Below, one piece after another: positions 17,155-26,483 of a stretch of DNA of 64,000 bases (within the stretch, counting starts at the first letter, position 1; each line of letters opens with the position of its first letter). The stretch lies in the NCBI RefSeq assembly GCF_039543525.1, contig NZ_BAABJX010000001.1, positions 24,995-88,994 on the forward strand, written 5' to 3'. The stretch comes from Algivirga pacifica (GTDB lineage: Bacteria; Bacteroidota; Bacteroidia; Cytophagales; Flammeovirgaceae). Made by a program: the position numbers and the translations under genes. Under the pieces are notes generated by a model. It made no database searches and was not told the DNA's origin. It saw nothing but the letters and a program-made list of their open reading frames with translations.

Positions 17155-18297
17155 TTAGTCAACTAAATCAAATAAGCGGTCCCAACGGATACCATCAATA
17201 TTTCCTTTAGACATCCAGATCATCATCGCTTTACCAATAATACGGTCCTCAGGGACAAAGCCCCAATAACGAGAATCTTCAGAGTTATGGCGATTATCTC
17301 CCATCATAAAGTAATAGTTCTGCTTGAAGGTATACTCTGTGAGTTCCTCTCCTCCCTGGAATAATTTACCATTATTGAACATTACCCCACTATTTCCTTC
17401 ATATTGCTCAATGATCGTTCTATACAATGGAATAGTCGCTTCTGTCAACTCAATCTTATCTCCTTTTTTAGGAATATACAGTGGACCAAAATTGTCAATA
17501 CTCCAATCATGGTATCCTGTAGAGTTTGCAAAAATACCACTCTTAGATAGTGGGTTAGATGCCAAATCTACTTTTTCAACCGCTGTAATAAAATCATATT
17601 TAGCCAATTGAGCAGCCTGATCTTCTGTCACAGACACCTGGTAAATATATTTCCCGTCATTACTCACCCTTGGCGTCAGATATTGCTGGTAAGCATAGGT
17701 GTTATTAGGGGAAGTAAAATAAGTATACAGGTTATTGTCATCCATAAACATATTAGAGAAACGCTGCGTAGACTCAATCTGATACCTTACCTGAAGGTCC
17801 TCTGGTTGCTCTCCCGCTTCTCCATTAATATGTACCAATTGATCAATAATTTGCAAGGTATCTCCAGCTATTCCCACACAGCGCTTGATATAGTTTAGCT
17901 TAAGATCTGCAGGGTGATCGCCATAGGTATTTGTAGGATCTGGCGTGTTGAATACTACTACATCTCCTCTTTTTACTTCTGAAATCCCTGGCAATCTATA
18001 TTGCGGCAACTGAATCCAATCCAAGTAAGATGGAATATCCGTTCCCCAAATGGTCTGATGTGTCAATGGGACCTGTAAAGGTGTCTGAGGTGTTCTAGGT
18101 CCATAATGCACCTTGCTCACAAACAAAAAGTCTCCCACCAACAAACTCTTCTCCATAGACGCTGACGGAATAGTGTAGGCCTCAAAAAATGCCCATCGAA
18201 TCAAGGTGGCAGCAATGACAGCAAAAACAATCGCATCCCACCATTCTCTCAACACCCCTTTTTTCTTTTTCTCTCTCTTCTTACTAAAAAAACTCAT
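17155..18297 (-). CDS. lepB: Signal peptidase I
   Basis: 380 residues. A Lys-rich N-terminus is followed by one membrane anchor (about 20-40). The nucleophile region YTIPSASMEKSLLVGDFLFV has Ser47; NYIKRCVGIAGDTLQI carries the general base Lys138; GDNRHNSEDSRYWGFVP is the conserved box near the C-terminus. It removes signal peptides from exported proteins at the outer face of the inner membrane. A roughly 150-residue insertion between the Lys box and the GDNRHNS box makes it longer than E. coli-type enzymes in that part, a pattern common in Bacteroidota. Confidence 0.93.
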   Translation of the reverse strand: MSFFSKKREKKKKGVLREWWDAIVFAVIAATLIRWAFFEAYTIPSASMEKSLLVGDFLFVSKVHYGPRTPQTPLQVPLTHQTIWGTDIPSYLDWIQLPQYRLPGISEVKRGDVVVFNTPDPTNTYGDHPADLKLNYIKRCVGIAGDTLQIIDQLVHINGEAGEQPEDLQVRYQIESTQRFSNMFMDDNNLYTYFTSPNNTYAYQQYLTPRVSNDGKYIYQVSVTEDQAAQLAKYDFITAVEKVDLASNPLSKSGIFANSTGYHDWSIDNFGPLYIPKKGDKIELTEATIPLYRTIIEQYEGNSGVMFNNGKLFQGGEELTEYTFKQNYYFMMGDNRHNSEDSRYWGFVPEDRIIGKAMMIWMSKGNIDGIRWDRLFDLVD

Positions 18298-18439
18298 TTT
18301 ATATTATGCTATGTTATAATCTTAGCTTAAAACCATTTCGAATATATACGAAAAAAAGAGAAAGGACAGCTATTGTATGTCCCTTTTTAACTTTCTTAAA
18401 CAGAACGGAGGCAGGGAGCAAAATTAAATATCCTTCGTC

Positions 18440-18462
18440 GGGGCGACCACAAGGGGCGCCCA
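18440..18462. repeat. REP hairpin, mismatched intermediate
   Basis: Left arm GGGCGACC (A variant), right arm GGGCGCCC (C-G variant), loop ACAAG, giving one A-C mismatch. It looks like an evolutionary intermediate between the two perfect REP forms. Confidence 0.75.
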
Positions 18463-18629
18463 TCCTTCATCAAAAAAAAGAGACATCTCACAAACATAAG
18501 ACGCCTCTAACTAGCCAACATTCATTAGTGCATGTCACAAATATAAGCAATAGAATCTTATTGACAAATATTTAAACTATTAAAAGTTAATAATAATAAC
18601 ATATTTAATAAAATAAACATTAGACTTTA

Positions 18630-18762
18630 TCACGGTTAGTTTCGTATAAGCAAAAGACTCTGAGCTCTTAACATAGGTCAGTGGTATGCTATAGCTTTTT
18701 TTAATTTTCAATGATTAATTATCAATTTTCAATAATTAATACACTCTAGAAGTAATTCAGTA
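18630..18762. repeat. MITE-like dispersed element, copy 1 (one end degraded)
   Basis: The sequence from TCACGGTTAGTTTCGTATAA through GAGCTCTTAACATAGGTCAG and GCTATAGCTTTTTT to CACTCTAGAAGTAATTCAGT matches, in inverse orientation and with few differences, the element at 55741-55902. The TCACGGTTA end is kept; the other terminal repeat is not. It lies in the 545-bp gap between lepB and the NYN gene. Confidence 0.7.
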
Positions 18763-18839
18763 GCCTTTTGGGTAATTCATTTTAATTAAAAATTGAAAAT
18801 TGATCATTGAAAATTAATTTGCCCACTGTTCACTGCCCA
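18701..18839. repeat. AT-rich heptamer hairpin upstream of 18843
   Basis: Left arm made of TTTCAAT, GATTAAT, TATCAAT, TTTCAAT, AATTAAT. The right arm from 18782 consists of AATTAAA, AATTGAA, AATTGAT, CATTGAA, AATTAAT. A short run CACTGTT, CACTGCC, CATTGTT continues the 7-bp period up to the NYN stop codon. Its left arm lies inside the MITE-like element. Confidence 0.6.
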
Positions 18840-18842
18840 TTG

Positions 18843-19619
18843 TTATTTCACTCTGACATAAATCTGCTTGCTTCCTCTGGCCCCTTTACCAGAATCTCTC
18901 CTTTCTACTTCAAATACCTTCGTCATAGATTCCAGCATATCCGTCAGCTTATTGAACCCATAGTTTCTTGGGTCAAAGTCAGGACGTTTCTTAAGAATTA
19001 GCTCTCCTACTTGCCCTAAGAAAGCCCATCCTTCATCATCTCCCAAGTCATTAATCGTTGTTCGGAAAAGTTGAATCAGGCGATGATCTATCTTGTCCAA
19101 ACCAGAGCGTCGGCGACGTGTAGTAGTTTTCTTGTTACTACTACTTGTTTTTGCAGGCTCTTGCTCCTCTTCCTCATGTGCATCTAGAATCTCTATATAG
19201 ATAAATTTATCACAAGCCACGATAAAGGGGCGAGGCGTTTTCTTCTCACCTAGCCCTAACACAAACATGCTCGACTCTCTTAATCGTGTCGCCAATCGGG
19301 TAAAATCGCTATCACTGGACACTAAGCAAAAACCATCTACCTTACCACTGTGTAAAATATCCATTGCATCAATGATCATCGCAGAATCCGTGGCATTCTT
19401 GCCAGTGGTATAACTATATTGCTGTACAGGGGTAATGGCGTGCTCCAACAATACAGACTTCCATCCTGCTACGGTAGGCTTAGTCCAATCTCCGTATATT
19501 CTTTTAATTGTGGGATTACCAAACTTGGCCATCTCATCCATCATTCCCTTTACGTTCTTATAGGGCACATTATCTGCATCTATTAATACGGCTAGGCTTA
19601 GTTCTTTCTTATTATTCAT
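18843..19619 (-). CDS. NYN-domain (LabA/DUF88) protein with C-terminal OST-HTH/LOTUS domain
   Basis: 258 residues from the ATG at 19619 (MNNKKELSLAVLIDADN); the 14 upstream codons of the open frame lie in a palindrome half-copy and are not believed. The NYN PIN-like nuclease core shows LIDADNVPY, a central DSAMIIDAMD and LVSSDSDFTRLATRLRE, the acidic residues that bind metal in this fold. After an E/S/R-rich linker a LOTUS-type RNA-binding helix-turn-helix follows (LIQLFRTTINDL to FEVERRD). The combination suggests a small RNA-acting nuclease or RNA-binding regulator; the target is unknown. Confidence 0.8.
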   Translation of the reverse strand: MNNKKELSLAVLIDADNVPYKNVKGMMDEMAKFGNPTIKRIYGDWTKPTVAGWKSVLLEHAITPVQQYSYTTGKNATDSAMIIDAMDILHSGKVDGFCLVSSDSDFTRLATRLRESSMFVLGLGEKKTPRPFIVACDKFIYIEILDAHEEEEQEPAKTSSSNKKTTTRRRRSGLDKIDHRLIQLFRTTINDLGDDEGWAFLGQVGELILKKRPDFDPRNYGFNKLTDMLESMTKVFEVERRDSGKGARGSKQIYVRVK

Positions 19620-19627
19620 ATCGTGTT

Positions 19628-19673
19628 GTTCATATTGTTTAATTGAACTTCGTTCGTTCATATTGTTTAGTTG
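19628..19673. repeat. Family B palindrome, single arm
   Basis: Only the left arm of the 46-bp family B unit is present (GTTCATATTGTTTAATTGAA.., core GAAC-TTC-GTTC). It starts 8 bp upstream of the NYN start codon, so it lies in or next to that promoter. Confidence 0.65.
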
Positions 19674-19791
19674 AGTTTATTGTTTGTTGATTATCCTTTA
19701 ATTTATAAGGAAATTATCCGCATATACAATAAGTTTGAATCTGATTTACTCACAAGCAAGTATTCATACAACAAATCAACCACTACTGCCC

Positions 19792-21339
19792 GTGTTTAAT
19801 AATTACTACTTTTTAAGACAACTAAGTGCTGCACTAGCACCTGCAGTTCAAGGACTCGAACTGGCTACTTGTTTCAGTCAAAACAAAGATGAACTCATAT
19901 TGGGTTTCTGTGATGACAAGAGAGAGTTCTGGATACGAGCAGCCCTAATTCCCAATGTTAATCTACTGACATTCCCAAAAGACTTTCACCGCAGCAAAAG
20001 AAATAGTGTCGAACTATTCAAGGAAGTTCTTGGAGTAAAAGTACTTGGAACTACCCAGTACTTAAATGAACGTGCTTTCAGTATCGATATGGAGCAGGGT
20101 TATCAACTTGTTTTTAAGATGTACGGAAACCGTTCCAATATTATCCTCACTAAAAAGCAACAAGCTATTGCGCTATTCCAAAACCGACATCAGGAAGACT
20201 TACAACTAAATACCGCTACTTTAAACCGTCCTTTGGTACAAACCAAAGAACAGTTCTTAGCGGAAGGTTTGGGAAAGTGCTACCCAACATTAGGAAAAGA
20301 AGCTAAAGGATACCTCAAAGAGCAAGGATTTGACGACAGTACTCCAACAGAGCAATGGCAACTTGTAGAAAAGCTTATACAGCAACTGGAAGCCCCTTCT
20401 TACCATATTACCGAGTGGCAAGAAGTCACACAGTTTATTCTCTTTGAAGCTGGCAATGTTTTGAAGACGCTCAACAATCCCATAGAAGCCGCCAATGAGT
20501 TTTTCTATGAATATAGCCGAGACTTCTTCTTGCAACAAGAAAAACAGCCCTTGCTTAAAATGCTGCGTAAGAAAATCACACAAGGGGAGAATTATGTTCT
20601 GAAGAATCTACAGAAACTGGAAGAGCTGGAACATCATAGCCGACATGAGGAAATTGCCAATATCATTATGGCTAACCTACATCAAATTCCTGGCAGAAGT
20701 AAAAAAGTCACACTGTTCGATTTTTATCAGGAAAAGGATATCAAGATCAGGTTAAATGAAACCTTGACACCTCAGAAAAATGCTGAAAACTATTACCGAA
20801 AGGCCAAGAACCAGAAAATAGAGATCGAGCGACTTACGGAGAATATCAAACATAAAGAACAAGAGCTAGCAACCCTAAAAAAGCATATAGAGATCTTACA
20901 GGAGCTAAATAATGTCAAGGAGCTGAAAAAGTATGCCAAGGCAGAAGGTATTCTTAAACTGAGAGAGCAGCAGAATGAAGACCTATTCCGTAATTTCCAT
21001 TTTATGGGATTCGATATTTTGGTGGGAAAAAGCGCTGCCAATAATGACCTGCTTACCCAGAAGTATGCCAAGAACAATGACCTATGGTTACATGCCCGGG
21101 ATGTCAGTGGCTCTCATGTGGTGATTAAATATCAAGCAGGAAAAAACTTCCCTCTACCAGTGATTGAGAAGGCTGCTTCTTTGGCTGCTTACTATTCCCA
21201 GCGAAAGACAGATAGTCTCTGCCCAGTCATTTATACGCCCAAGAAATTTGTTCGCAAGCGAAAAGGAGACCCTGCCGGAGCGGTAATGGTCGATAAGGAA
21301 CAAGTAATTATGATAGAACCAGAAAGATGGAGTGAGTAA
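19792..21339 (+). CDS. rqcH: RqcH, NFACT-family ribosome quality control protein
   Basis: 515 residues from the GTG at 19792 (VFNNYYFLRQLSAALAP), where homologues start; the ATG at 19735 would add 19 residues. NFACT-N domain first (ELATCFSQNKDELILGFCDD, RSKRNSVELFKEVLG), then a long charged coiled coil (about 320-415), then the NFACT-R domain with LWLHARDVSGSHVVI and KFVRKRKGDPAGAV. RqcH binds 50S subunits blocked by peptidyl-tRNA and adds alanine tails to the stalled chain for degradation. I infer the role from the domain set; older annotations call it a fibronectin-binding protein. Confidence 0.88.
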   Translation: MFNNYYFLRQLSAALAPAVQGLELATCFSQNKDELILGFCDDKREFWIRAALIPNVNLLTFPKDFHRSKRNSVELFKEVLGVKVLGTTQYLNERAFSIDMEQGYQLVFKMYGNRSNIILTKKQQAIALFQNRHQEDLQLNTATLNRPLVQTKEQFLAEGLGKCYPTLGKEAKGYLKEQGFDDSTPTEQWQLVEKLIQQLEAPSYHITEWQEVTQFILFEAGNVLKTLNNPIEAANEFFYEYSRDFFLQQEKQPLLKMLRKKITQGENYVLKNLQKLEELEHHSRHEEIANIIMANLHQIPGRSKKVTLFDFYQEKDIKIRLNETLTPQKNAENYYRKAKNQKIEIERLTENIKHKEQELATLKKHIEILQELNNVKELKKYAKAEGILKLREQQNEDLFRNFHFMGFDILVGKSAANNDLLTQKYAKNNDLWLHARDVSGSHVVIKYQAGKNFPLPVIEKAASLAAYYSQRKTDSLCPVIYTPKKFVRKRKGDPAGAVMVDKEQVIMIEPERWSE

Positions 21340-21411
21340 CGGGAGAAGGAAGAAGGAAGGTAACGTGTTAGCATAAAATATACAATCCTTCATCCTTCTT
21401 CCTTTACCCTA
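21340..21411. repeat. Purine/pyrimidine heptamer hairpin after rqcH
   Basis: GGGAGAAGGAAGAAGGAAGG near the rqcH stop pairs with CCTTCATCCTTCTTCCTTTA near 21387-21406. The arms have a loose 7-bp period (GAAGGAA, GAAGGAA). Confidence 0.6.
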
Positions 21412-21924
21412 ACAATTCTCGTAGACTATCTCTTTTTAGTTTGGAATACTTTTTGAACCACTCCCCTAACACTGTGTTCTATACAAGTGTATTTTTTAAG
21501 AAACCTGCTCTTTCATTTTTCTCCATTCAAAAAAAATAACAAACTCAAAAAAAACTTACATAAGCCCACTTGAAGAGATTTCACTCAAAAAGAATCACCC
21601 CATTCAGAGTATAACGCACTATGTTATTGAATGTTTCTTCCCTCAACTAGAGAATACACTTTATTAAAACAATCCTATTATTTCTAAGTATTAGAATGAA
21701 AAAGGTACAGTTATTGAATTACTTCCTACAAAAAAGTACATCATAGATTTCCTGAAAGATTTTTGCTTTTTCTCACCTGCTAATAAAAAATAGGGGATAA
21801 CTAATACGCATACCTCCTGAAGCAAGACCACCTATTTAGGAACACTACTAGTGTACATTTTTTATGACTCCTCGATGCCTATCAGAAGTCTTTTTGAACT
21901 CGCAAATAAACTATAACCAAGCAT
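21412..21924. other. AT-rich gene-free stretch upstream of the secreted protein gene
   Basis: About 510 bp without a credible frame, terminator, or RNA. It presumably contains the promoter of the next gene, but no good TAnnTTTG box is seen. Confidence 0.4.
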
Positions 21925-23508
21925 ATGATCACTCAATCAATTTCTAACGACAATATTGTTTATTGTGTAATCAGATATTCTCTATTGAAATCCTCTTTTA
22001 TAATGATTTTAATGGTCTCTATCAATCTACTAAACCATAACGTAGGTTATGGACAAGTTACTCAAATCGGATGTGATATTACTGTAGGCAGTGCAGGTGC
22101 GAGTTCTTCAGAAATTCGGGATGCAATAACCACTGAAGAGTGTAGAAATCCAGATATTAGAGTAATGGGACCTCTCGTTGTGGATAATGGTACTGATTTT
22201 TCTTCTTTAGATGGTTCCAATATTATTGTTTACCCAGAAGGAAGTCTTGACCTGAATGGAAATGAACTAATTCTTACTAACGGCTCAAGCATTACCATCG
22301 AAAGGTTAGAGAATGCTTGTCCCAATCCAAATAGCCTTATCGGAACAGGTAGTATTAGTTTTTCTCGTTTTGAATGGAATGGAGGAAATCTTGGACTAGG
22401 AGATTGGTTCACCATTATTTTTAGATACTTACAAGCATTAGGTGAAGGAAAAAGCAGTGAAGAAGCTATCGCTATTGCTATTGAAGGTTTCGGGGAGAAT
22501 GTTGTTATTCCTTCCGGAGAGAGTCTGGAAGATATTATTTGTGCTGGATATATTGATATCAATGGCCTTGGAAACTATAGCAATTACATAAAATCTTTTT
22601 CTGCCACTCTAGATGATGAAGTACTTCCTCACGTTGTTACTTTTGATTGGGAAACCTTTTTTACTGATGACAGTGGTCTAACTGCAACTTCAGTCTCTAT
22701 TTCAGGAGGAGATAATGTTTCTGCTTCAACTTACAATGCATATACAGGATCTCCATCTATCTCCTCTGGAGGAGTCACTTTCACAGATACTGATGGCAGC
22801 AAAATCACAGACATTTATAATCACTACTACAAAATTTCTACCACTGTAACCTATACTGGAGGAGACATTACGGATACTGATGTATGCTCTTGCCAATATA
22901 CCATTTCTAGTGGAACCGGTTTAGGGGGGCTCGCCATCACGGCATTACCGGTAGAACTCGCTTATTTCTCTGGAAATAGAGATAATGGCAATGTAGTACT
23001 ACAATGGGCCACCACTTACGAAGAAAATAATGACTACTTCGAGGTGCAACGTTCCATAGACGGAAAAAACTTTCAGGAAATCGCTCAAATTGAAGGACTT
23101 GGGAAAGGTGAGTATGAAGAAATCACTGAGTATACCTATACAGACGAAAAAGCTCCTCAAGGTTTGATCTACTATAGATTAAAGCAGGTCGATATTGATG
23201 GAAAGTTTGAGTACTACAACTTAGTCATTAATCCATCGAGCAGTCAAAGAAGTATTAGTGTAGAAAACTACTCTGGGAACCCACATAAAGGAGGAGATCT
23301 ACAGCTTCAAATGTATAGTCCTGTTACCCAACAAGTATATATGGTCTTAGTCAACCAACAAGGACAAGTTACCTATGAACGTCGAATAAGCATTAAGGGA
23401 GGATATACCCGTATACTAGTTCCTGAGCAGCAATTTAGCAAAGGGTTATCTATCCTAAAGATTATTACGGCCAATAAGCAACAGACCATAAAATTGATTA
23501 ATCCGTAG
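21925..23508 (+). CDS. Large secreted protein with type-IX-secretion-like C-terminal module
   Basis: 527 residues. The N-terminus has basic residues, a hydrophobic stretch (FIMILMVSINLL) and a likely cleavage site after GYGQ. Residues about 45-340 form a repeat-free, Ser/Thr/Gly/Asp-rich passenger with a few cysteines. From PVELAYFSGNRDNG a fibronectin-III-like module follows (LQWATTYEENNDYFEVQRS, IYYRLKQVDIDGKFEYYNL), then a final domain MYSPVTQQVYMVLVNQQGQV to the end, which looks like a T9SS sorting domain without the usual YPNP start. The C-terminal 190 residues are about 60% identical by eye to the protein at 29108. Probably surface-displayed or released; passenger function unknown. Confidence 0.75.
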   Translation: MITQSISNDNIVYCVIRYSLLKSSFIMILMVSINLLNHNVGYGQVTQIGCDITVGSAGASSSEIRDAITTEECRNPDIRVMGPLVVDNGTDFSSLDGSNIIVYPEGSLDLNGNELILTNGSSITIERLENACPNPNSLIGTGSISFSRFEWNGGNLGLGDWFTIIFRYLQALGEGKSSEEAIAIAIEGFGENVVIPSGESLEDIICAGYIDINGLGNYSNYIKSFSATLDDEVLPHVVTFDWETFFTDDSGLTATSVSISGGDNVSASTYNAYTGSPSISSGGVTFTDTDGSKITDIYNHYYKISTTVTYTGGDITDTDVCSCQYTISSGTGLGGLAITALPVELAYFSGNRDNGNVVLQWATTYEENNDYFEVQRSIDGKNFQEIAQIEGLGKGEYEEITEYTYTDEKAPQGLIYYRLKQVDIDGKFEYYNLVINPSSSQRSISVENYSGNPHKGGDLQLQMYSPVTQQVYMVLVNQQGQVTYERRISIKGGYTRILVPEQQFSKGLSILKIITANKQQTIKLINP

Positions 23509-23513
23509 ATAGC

Positions 23514-23538
23514 AGGGGCGCCCCTTGTGGTCGCCCCC
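23514..23538. repeat. REP hairpin, mismatched intermediate
   Basis: Left arm GGGCGCCC, loop CTTGT, right arm GGTCGCCC: one C-T mismatch, the reciprocal intermediate of the copy at 18441. It starts 6 bp after the secreted-protein stop codon. A fragment TTGTGGTCGCCCC recurs at 23671. Confidence 0.75.
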
Positions 23539-23682
23539 AATGCTGTTAACTTAAGGAAATAGTGCATGTAGAAAGCGTGGTGCAAACCCGCTTCAGGTCG
23601 TATCATTACATGACGTGGTCGACCCTACGACCAGTTTCTACCTTTTTACTTTCAGCTTAAATTGACAGCATTGTGGTCGCCC

Positions 23683-24807
23683 CTACCTCATTCGATAAGC
23701 AACTCCCCAACCAACCCCATCGGATCTGCCTGTAAAGGTCTTCAGCAACAGACTCCCCATCCATTGATCCGTAATACGATAACGTATCCCCACTTTTTGA
23801 AATACTAAGGGAATCCCCATCCCTTTCGGTTTGTAGACATGAGCACCAATCAATAATGGTATCGACACCCTCCCTAAACCAAACTCTACCCCAGAAAGCA
23901 TCGCCAAAAGACTTTGTTGCTCCGGTATGCTCGTCTCATTCATTCGGTTGATAAATTGAATTTCTTCCCTAAGTGCTGGGCTATAACTCCATTCTGTTCC
24001 TATCACCCATTGATTACTAAATGAAAAAGGCTTTCGAGCCAATACGGACAAATTATAAAAAGGATAGCGTCCACTGTTTACCTCATAGGACTTCCACCCT
24101 ATTTCAGAAGCGACTAACCATTGCCATTTTTTATGATACACAGGATAAGGCTTTGCTTGCGGTAACGTCTGGGAAGGAGCATACACAACACCTCCTTGTA
24201 AGGTCAACGTATTAATACCATCATTGGGCTGAGCTAATGATCCATTGGAGTAGTGTAATATTTTAATACTCCCCTCCAATTTCCAACCAGGAGCTATTCT
24301 TAAGTATTGCTGTATGCCTGTATACAACAAAAATGAAAAAGACTGACCAATCGCATTGTTCAATGGATTGTGCTGTACATCATAATGCTTCGGGGTATAA
24401 GCAGCTCCCAGACCCAAAGGAAAGTAGTACTCCAACCGCTTACTCCTCCAAATGGGCTGCTTATAATCCAAAGAAAAAGAATACAGTGACTCCACGACTG
24501 AACCAAAATCCAAAAAATGAAATGATATCCCCCATAACGGATAATGGTTAGCCACCTGCCATGGTTTTTGGCCATTTGTTTGCTTGAGATAGGACATTTC
24601 CACTCCCTTAGCTCTTAAATTCGAGAGGTGTGATGTATTTTCATTCCATAGGAAATAACTATAATTGAGGTTTGCTCCTATGTGAGGAACTTGAGTTTGT
24701 CCTCTTCCAATAATCGGTATTAGAAAAAATAGTAGGGGCACTATTAATCTTGCCTGTACAAGTAATTCGCTCGTAAGGCGTCTCCATATATCGAAAGTAT
24801 ATATCAT
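23683..24807 (-). CDS. Outer-membrane acyloxyacyl hydrolase / PagL-like lipid A deacylase
   Basis: 374 residues from the ATG at 24807; an upstream ATG at 24852 would add 15. Signal sequence with LIVPLLFFLIPIIGRGQ. The mature part alternates hydrophobic and polar residues like a beta-barrel and contains ILHYSNGSLAQPNDGINT. This fits the PagL signature, in which His and Ser of the HYSNG element (H185 and S187 here) are catalytic. PagL removes the 3-O acyl chain from lipid A in the outer membrane. The protein is about twice the length of Pseudomonas PagL because of a large C-terminal barrel-like extension. Confidence 0.7.
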   Translation of the reverse strand: MIYTFDIWRRLTSELLVQARLIVPLLFFLIPIIGRGQTQVPHIGANLNYSYFLWNENTSHLSNLRAKGVEMSYLKQTNGQKPWQVANHYPLWGISFHFLDFGSVVESLYSFSLDYKQPIWRSKRLEYYFPLGLGAAYTPKHYDVQHNPLNNAIGQSFSFLLYTGIQQYLRIAPGWKLEGSIKILHYSNGSLAQPNDGINTLTLQGGVVYAPSQTLPQAKPYPVYHKKWQWLVASEIGWKSYEVNSGRYPFYNLSVLARKPFSFSNQWVIGTEWSYSPALREEIQFINRMNETSIPEQQSLLAMLSGVEFGLGRVSIPLLIGAHVYKPKGMGIPLVFQKVGIRYRITDQWMGSLLLKTFTGRSDGVGWGVAYRMR

Positions 24808-24947
24808 CTCTATTAATTGAGTTGATAATTTACAACAAGTAACCATAAGCATGTTTTAAATAATACACGGAGTATTATTAGTCACAATTAGTGTTTTATT
24901 TACATTATAAAATACTCAAATATATAGGGTATTTGTTGTTATATTTC

Positions 24948-24955
24948 TACTTTTG
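24948..24955 (+). promoter_or_regulatory. Candidate -7 box (TACTTTTG) for asd
   Basis: Matches the TAnnTTTG -7 consensus, 44 bp before the start codon. A TTTG lies only 12 bp upstream, shorter than the usual spacing, so only the -7 box is proposed. Confidence 0.35.
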
Positions 24956-24999
24956 AGTCGAATAGTTCAATAATTTCTCATAGATAAAGGAAAAAGTCA

Positions 25000-25989
25000 A
25001 TGAAGTTAGCGTTAGTTGGTGCAACTGGTTTGGTAGGCGAGCAAATGTTACGTGTCATCGCCGAAAGAAAATTTCAATTTGATGAACTGCTGTTGGTTGC
25101 TTCTCCTCGTTCTGCAGGAAAAGTAGTAAGCTACCAAGGCAAAGAATATACGGTGGTCACTCCTGAAGATGCTATTGCGCAGCGTCCAGATATCGCCATT
25201 TTTTCTGCTGGTGGAGGAACCTCTTTAAAATATGCTCCTCTTTTTGCAGAGGCAGGCACTACAGTGATCGATAACTCTTCAGCATGGAGAATGGATCCTA
25301 CCAAAAAGCTAATCGTACCAGAAGTAAATGCTGACGCATTGACAACAGAGGATAAGATTATCGCCAACCCTAACTGTTCTACCATACAGATGGTCGTAGC
25401 CTTGGCTCCTTTGCACAAAGCTTATAAAATCAAGCGTGTAGTGGTTTCTACTTACCAGTCCGTAACAGGCTCTGGAAAAGCGGCCGTAGACCAGCTATTC
25501 AACGAACGTAAAGGCGTAGAAGGAGAAATGGCTTACCCTCACCGCATTGACTTGAACGTACTTCCTCACATCGATGTATTCCAGGATAATGGTTACACCA
25601 AAGAGGAAATGAAGATGATCAAGGAGACTAACAAGATTATGAGAGACGATAGTATCCGTGTTACTGCTACAACGGTACGTATCCCAACTATGGGTGGACA
25701 CTCAGAATCTGTAAACATAGAGTTTGAAAAAGATTTCGACTTGGCTGAGGTAAGAAAGATCTTGGAGGAAGCTCCAGGCATTATCGTACAAGACGACCCT
25801 GAAAACAATGTTTATCCTATGCCACTGAATGCGCACAATAGAGATGAAACATTTGTTGGACGTTTGAGAAGAGACGAATCTCAGGACAATACCTTAAACA
25901 TGTGGATTGTTGCCGACAACCTTCGTAAAGGCGCCGCAACCAATACTGTGCAAATTGCAGAGTACCTGGTAGAGAACAAGCTGGTTTAA
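25000..25989 (+). CDS. asd: Aspartate-semialdehyde dehydrogenase
   Basis: 329 residues. N-terminal NADP fold starts MKLALVGATGLVGEQMLRVI. The catalytic cysteine is Cys126 in ANPNCSTIQMV. YQSVTGSGKAAVDQL, TVRIPTMGGHSESVNIEF (with the conserved His and Arg) and RKGAATNTVQIAE follow as in the Asd family. It reduces aspartyl-4-phosphate to the semialdehyde for lysine, methionine and threonine synthesis. It stands alone; a heptamer hairpin and long array follow it. Confidence 0.95.
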   Translation: MKLALVGATGLVGEQMLRVIAERKFQFDELLLVASPRSAGKVVSYQGKEYTVVTPEDAIAQRPDIAIFSAGGGTSLKYAPLFAEAGTTVIDNSSAWRMDPTKKLIVPEVNADALTTEDKIIANPNCSTIQMVVALAPLHKAYKIKRVVVSTYQSVTGSGKAAVDQLFNERKGVEGEMAYPHRIDLNVLPHIDVFQDNGYTKEEMKMIKETNKIMRDDSIRVTATTVRIPTMGGHSESVNIEFEKDFDLAEVRKILEEAPGIIVQDDPENNVYPMPLNAHNRDETFVGRLRRDESQDNTLNMWIVADNLRKGAATNTVQIAEYLVENKLV

Positions 25990-26008
25990 GTTGAGGCAAG
26001 AAATATTT

Positions 26009-26073
26009 GTTTATCGCTTATTGTTTATCGCTTATCGTTTAATAATGACGAGCAATAAACGGTAAGCGATAAA
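26009..26073. repeat. Heptamer-built hairpin after asd
   Basis: Left arm GTTTATC, GCTTATT, GTTTATC, GCTTATC, GTTT. Right arm GCAATAAACGGTAAGCGATA pairs with it. It starts 20 bp after the asd stop and may terminate transcription. Confidence 0.65.
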
Positions 26074-26113
26074 TCTTTTATAGGCATTAGCAGAAGAATA
26101 AGAGATATTTATT

Positions 26114-26293
26114 TCATCCTTCATCCTTTATCCTTTATCCTTCATCCTTTATCCTTCATCCTTTATCCTTTATCCTTTATCCTTTATCCTTCATCCTTTA
26201 TCCTTTATCCTTTATCCTTTATCCTTCATCCTTTATCCTTTATCCTTTATCCTTCATCCTTTATCCTTCATCCTTCATCCTTCATCCTTCATT
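26114..26293. repeat. Heptanucleotide tandem array TTATCCT/TCATCCT (about 25 units)
   Basis: About 180 bp of strict 7-bp units in two alternating versions differing at one base (TTATCCT and TCATCCT), in irregular order. No spacers, so not a CRISPR. It lies between asd and the nhaC promoter. Confidence 0.95.
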
Positions 26294-26435
26294 AACAGCA
26301 AATTCCCCTATTATTCCCCGCCTCACTAGAATAATCCTATAAAACAACCCCTTGAACGAGGAGAAATCCCCCCTTCTTCCTTTCAGTGTTAGAATATACA
26401 ACGCCCCTTCAGAAAACGTAAAAGGCAGAAACCCT

Positions 26436-26443
26436 TACCTTTG
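26436..26443 (+). promoter_or_regulatory. Candidate -7 box (TACCTTTG) for nhaC
   Basis: Perfect TAnnTTTG match 40 bp before the chosen ATG at 26484. It lies inside the upstream extension of the open frame, supporting the later start. No clear TTTG -33 box. Confidence 0.4.
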
Positions 26444-26483
26444 CATCTTTAACAAAGCAAAGAATAAACTAAACGATATACAG

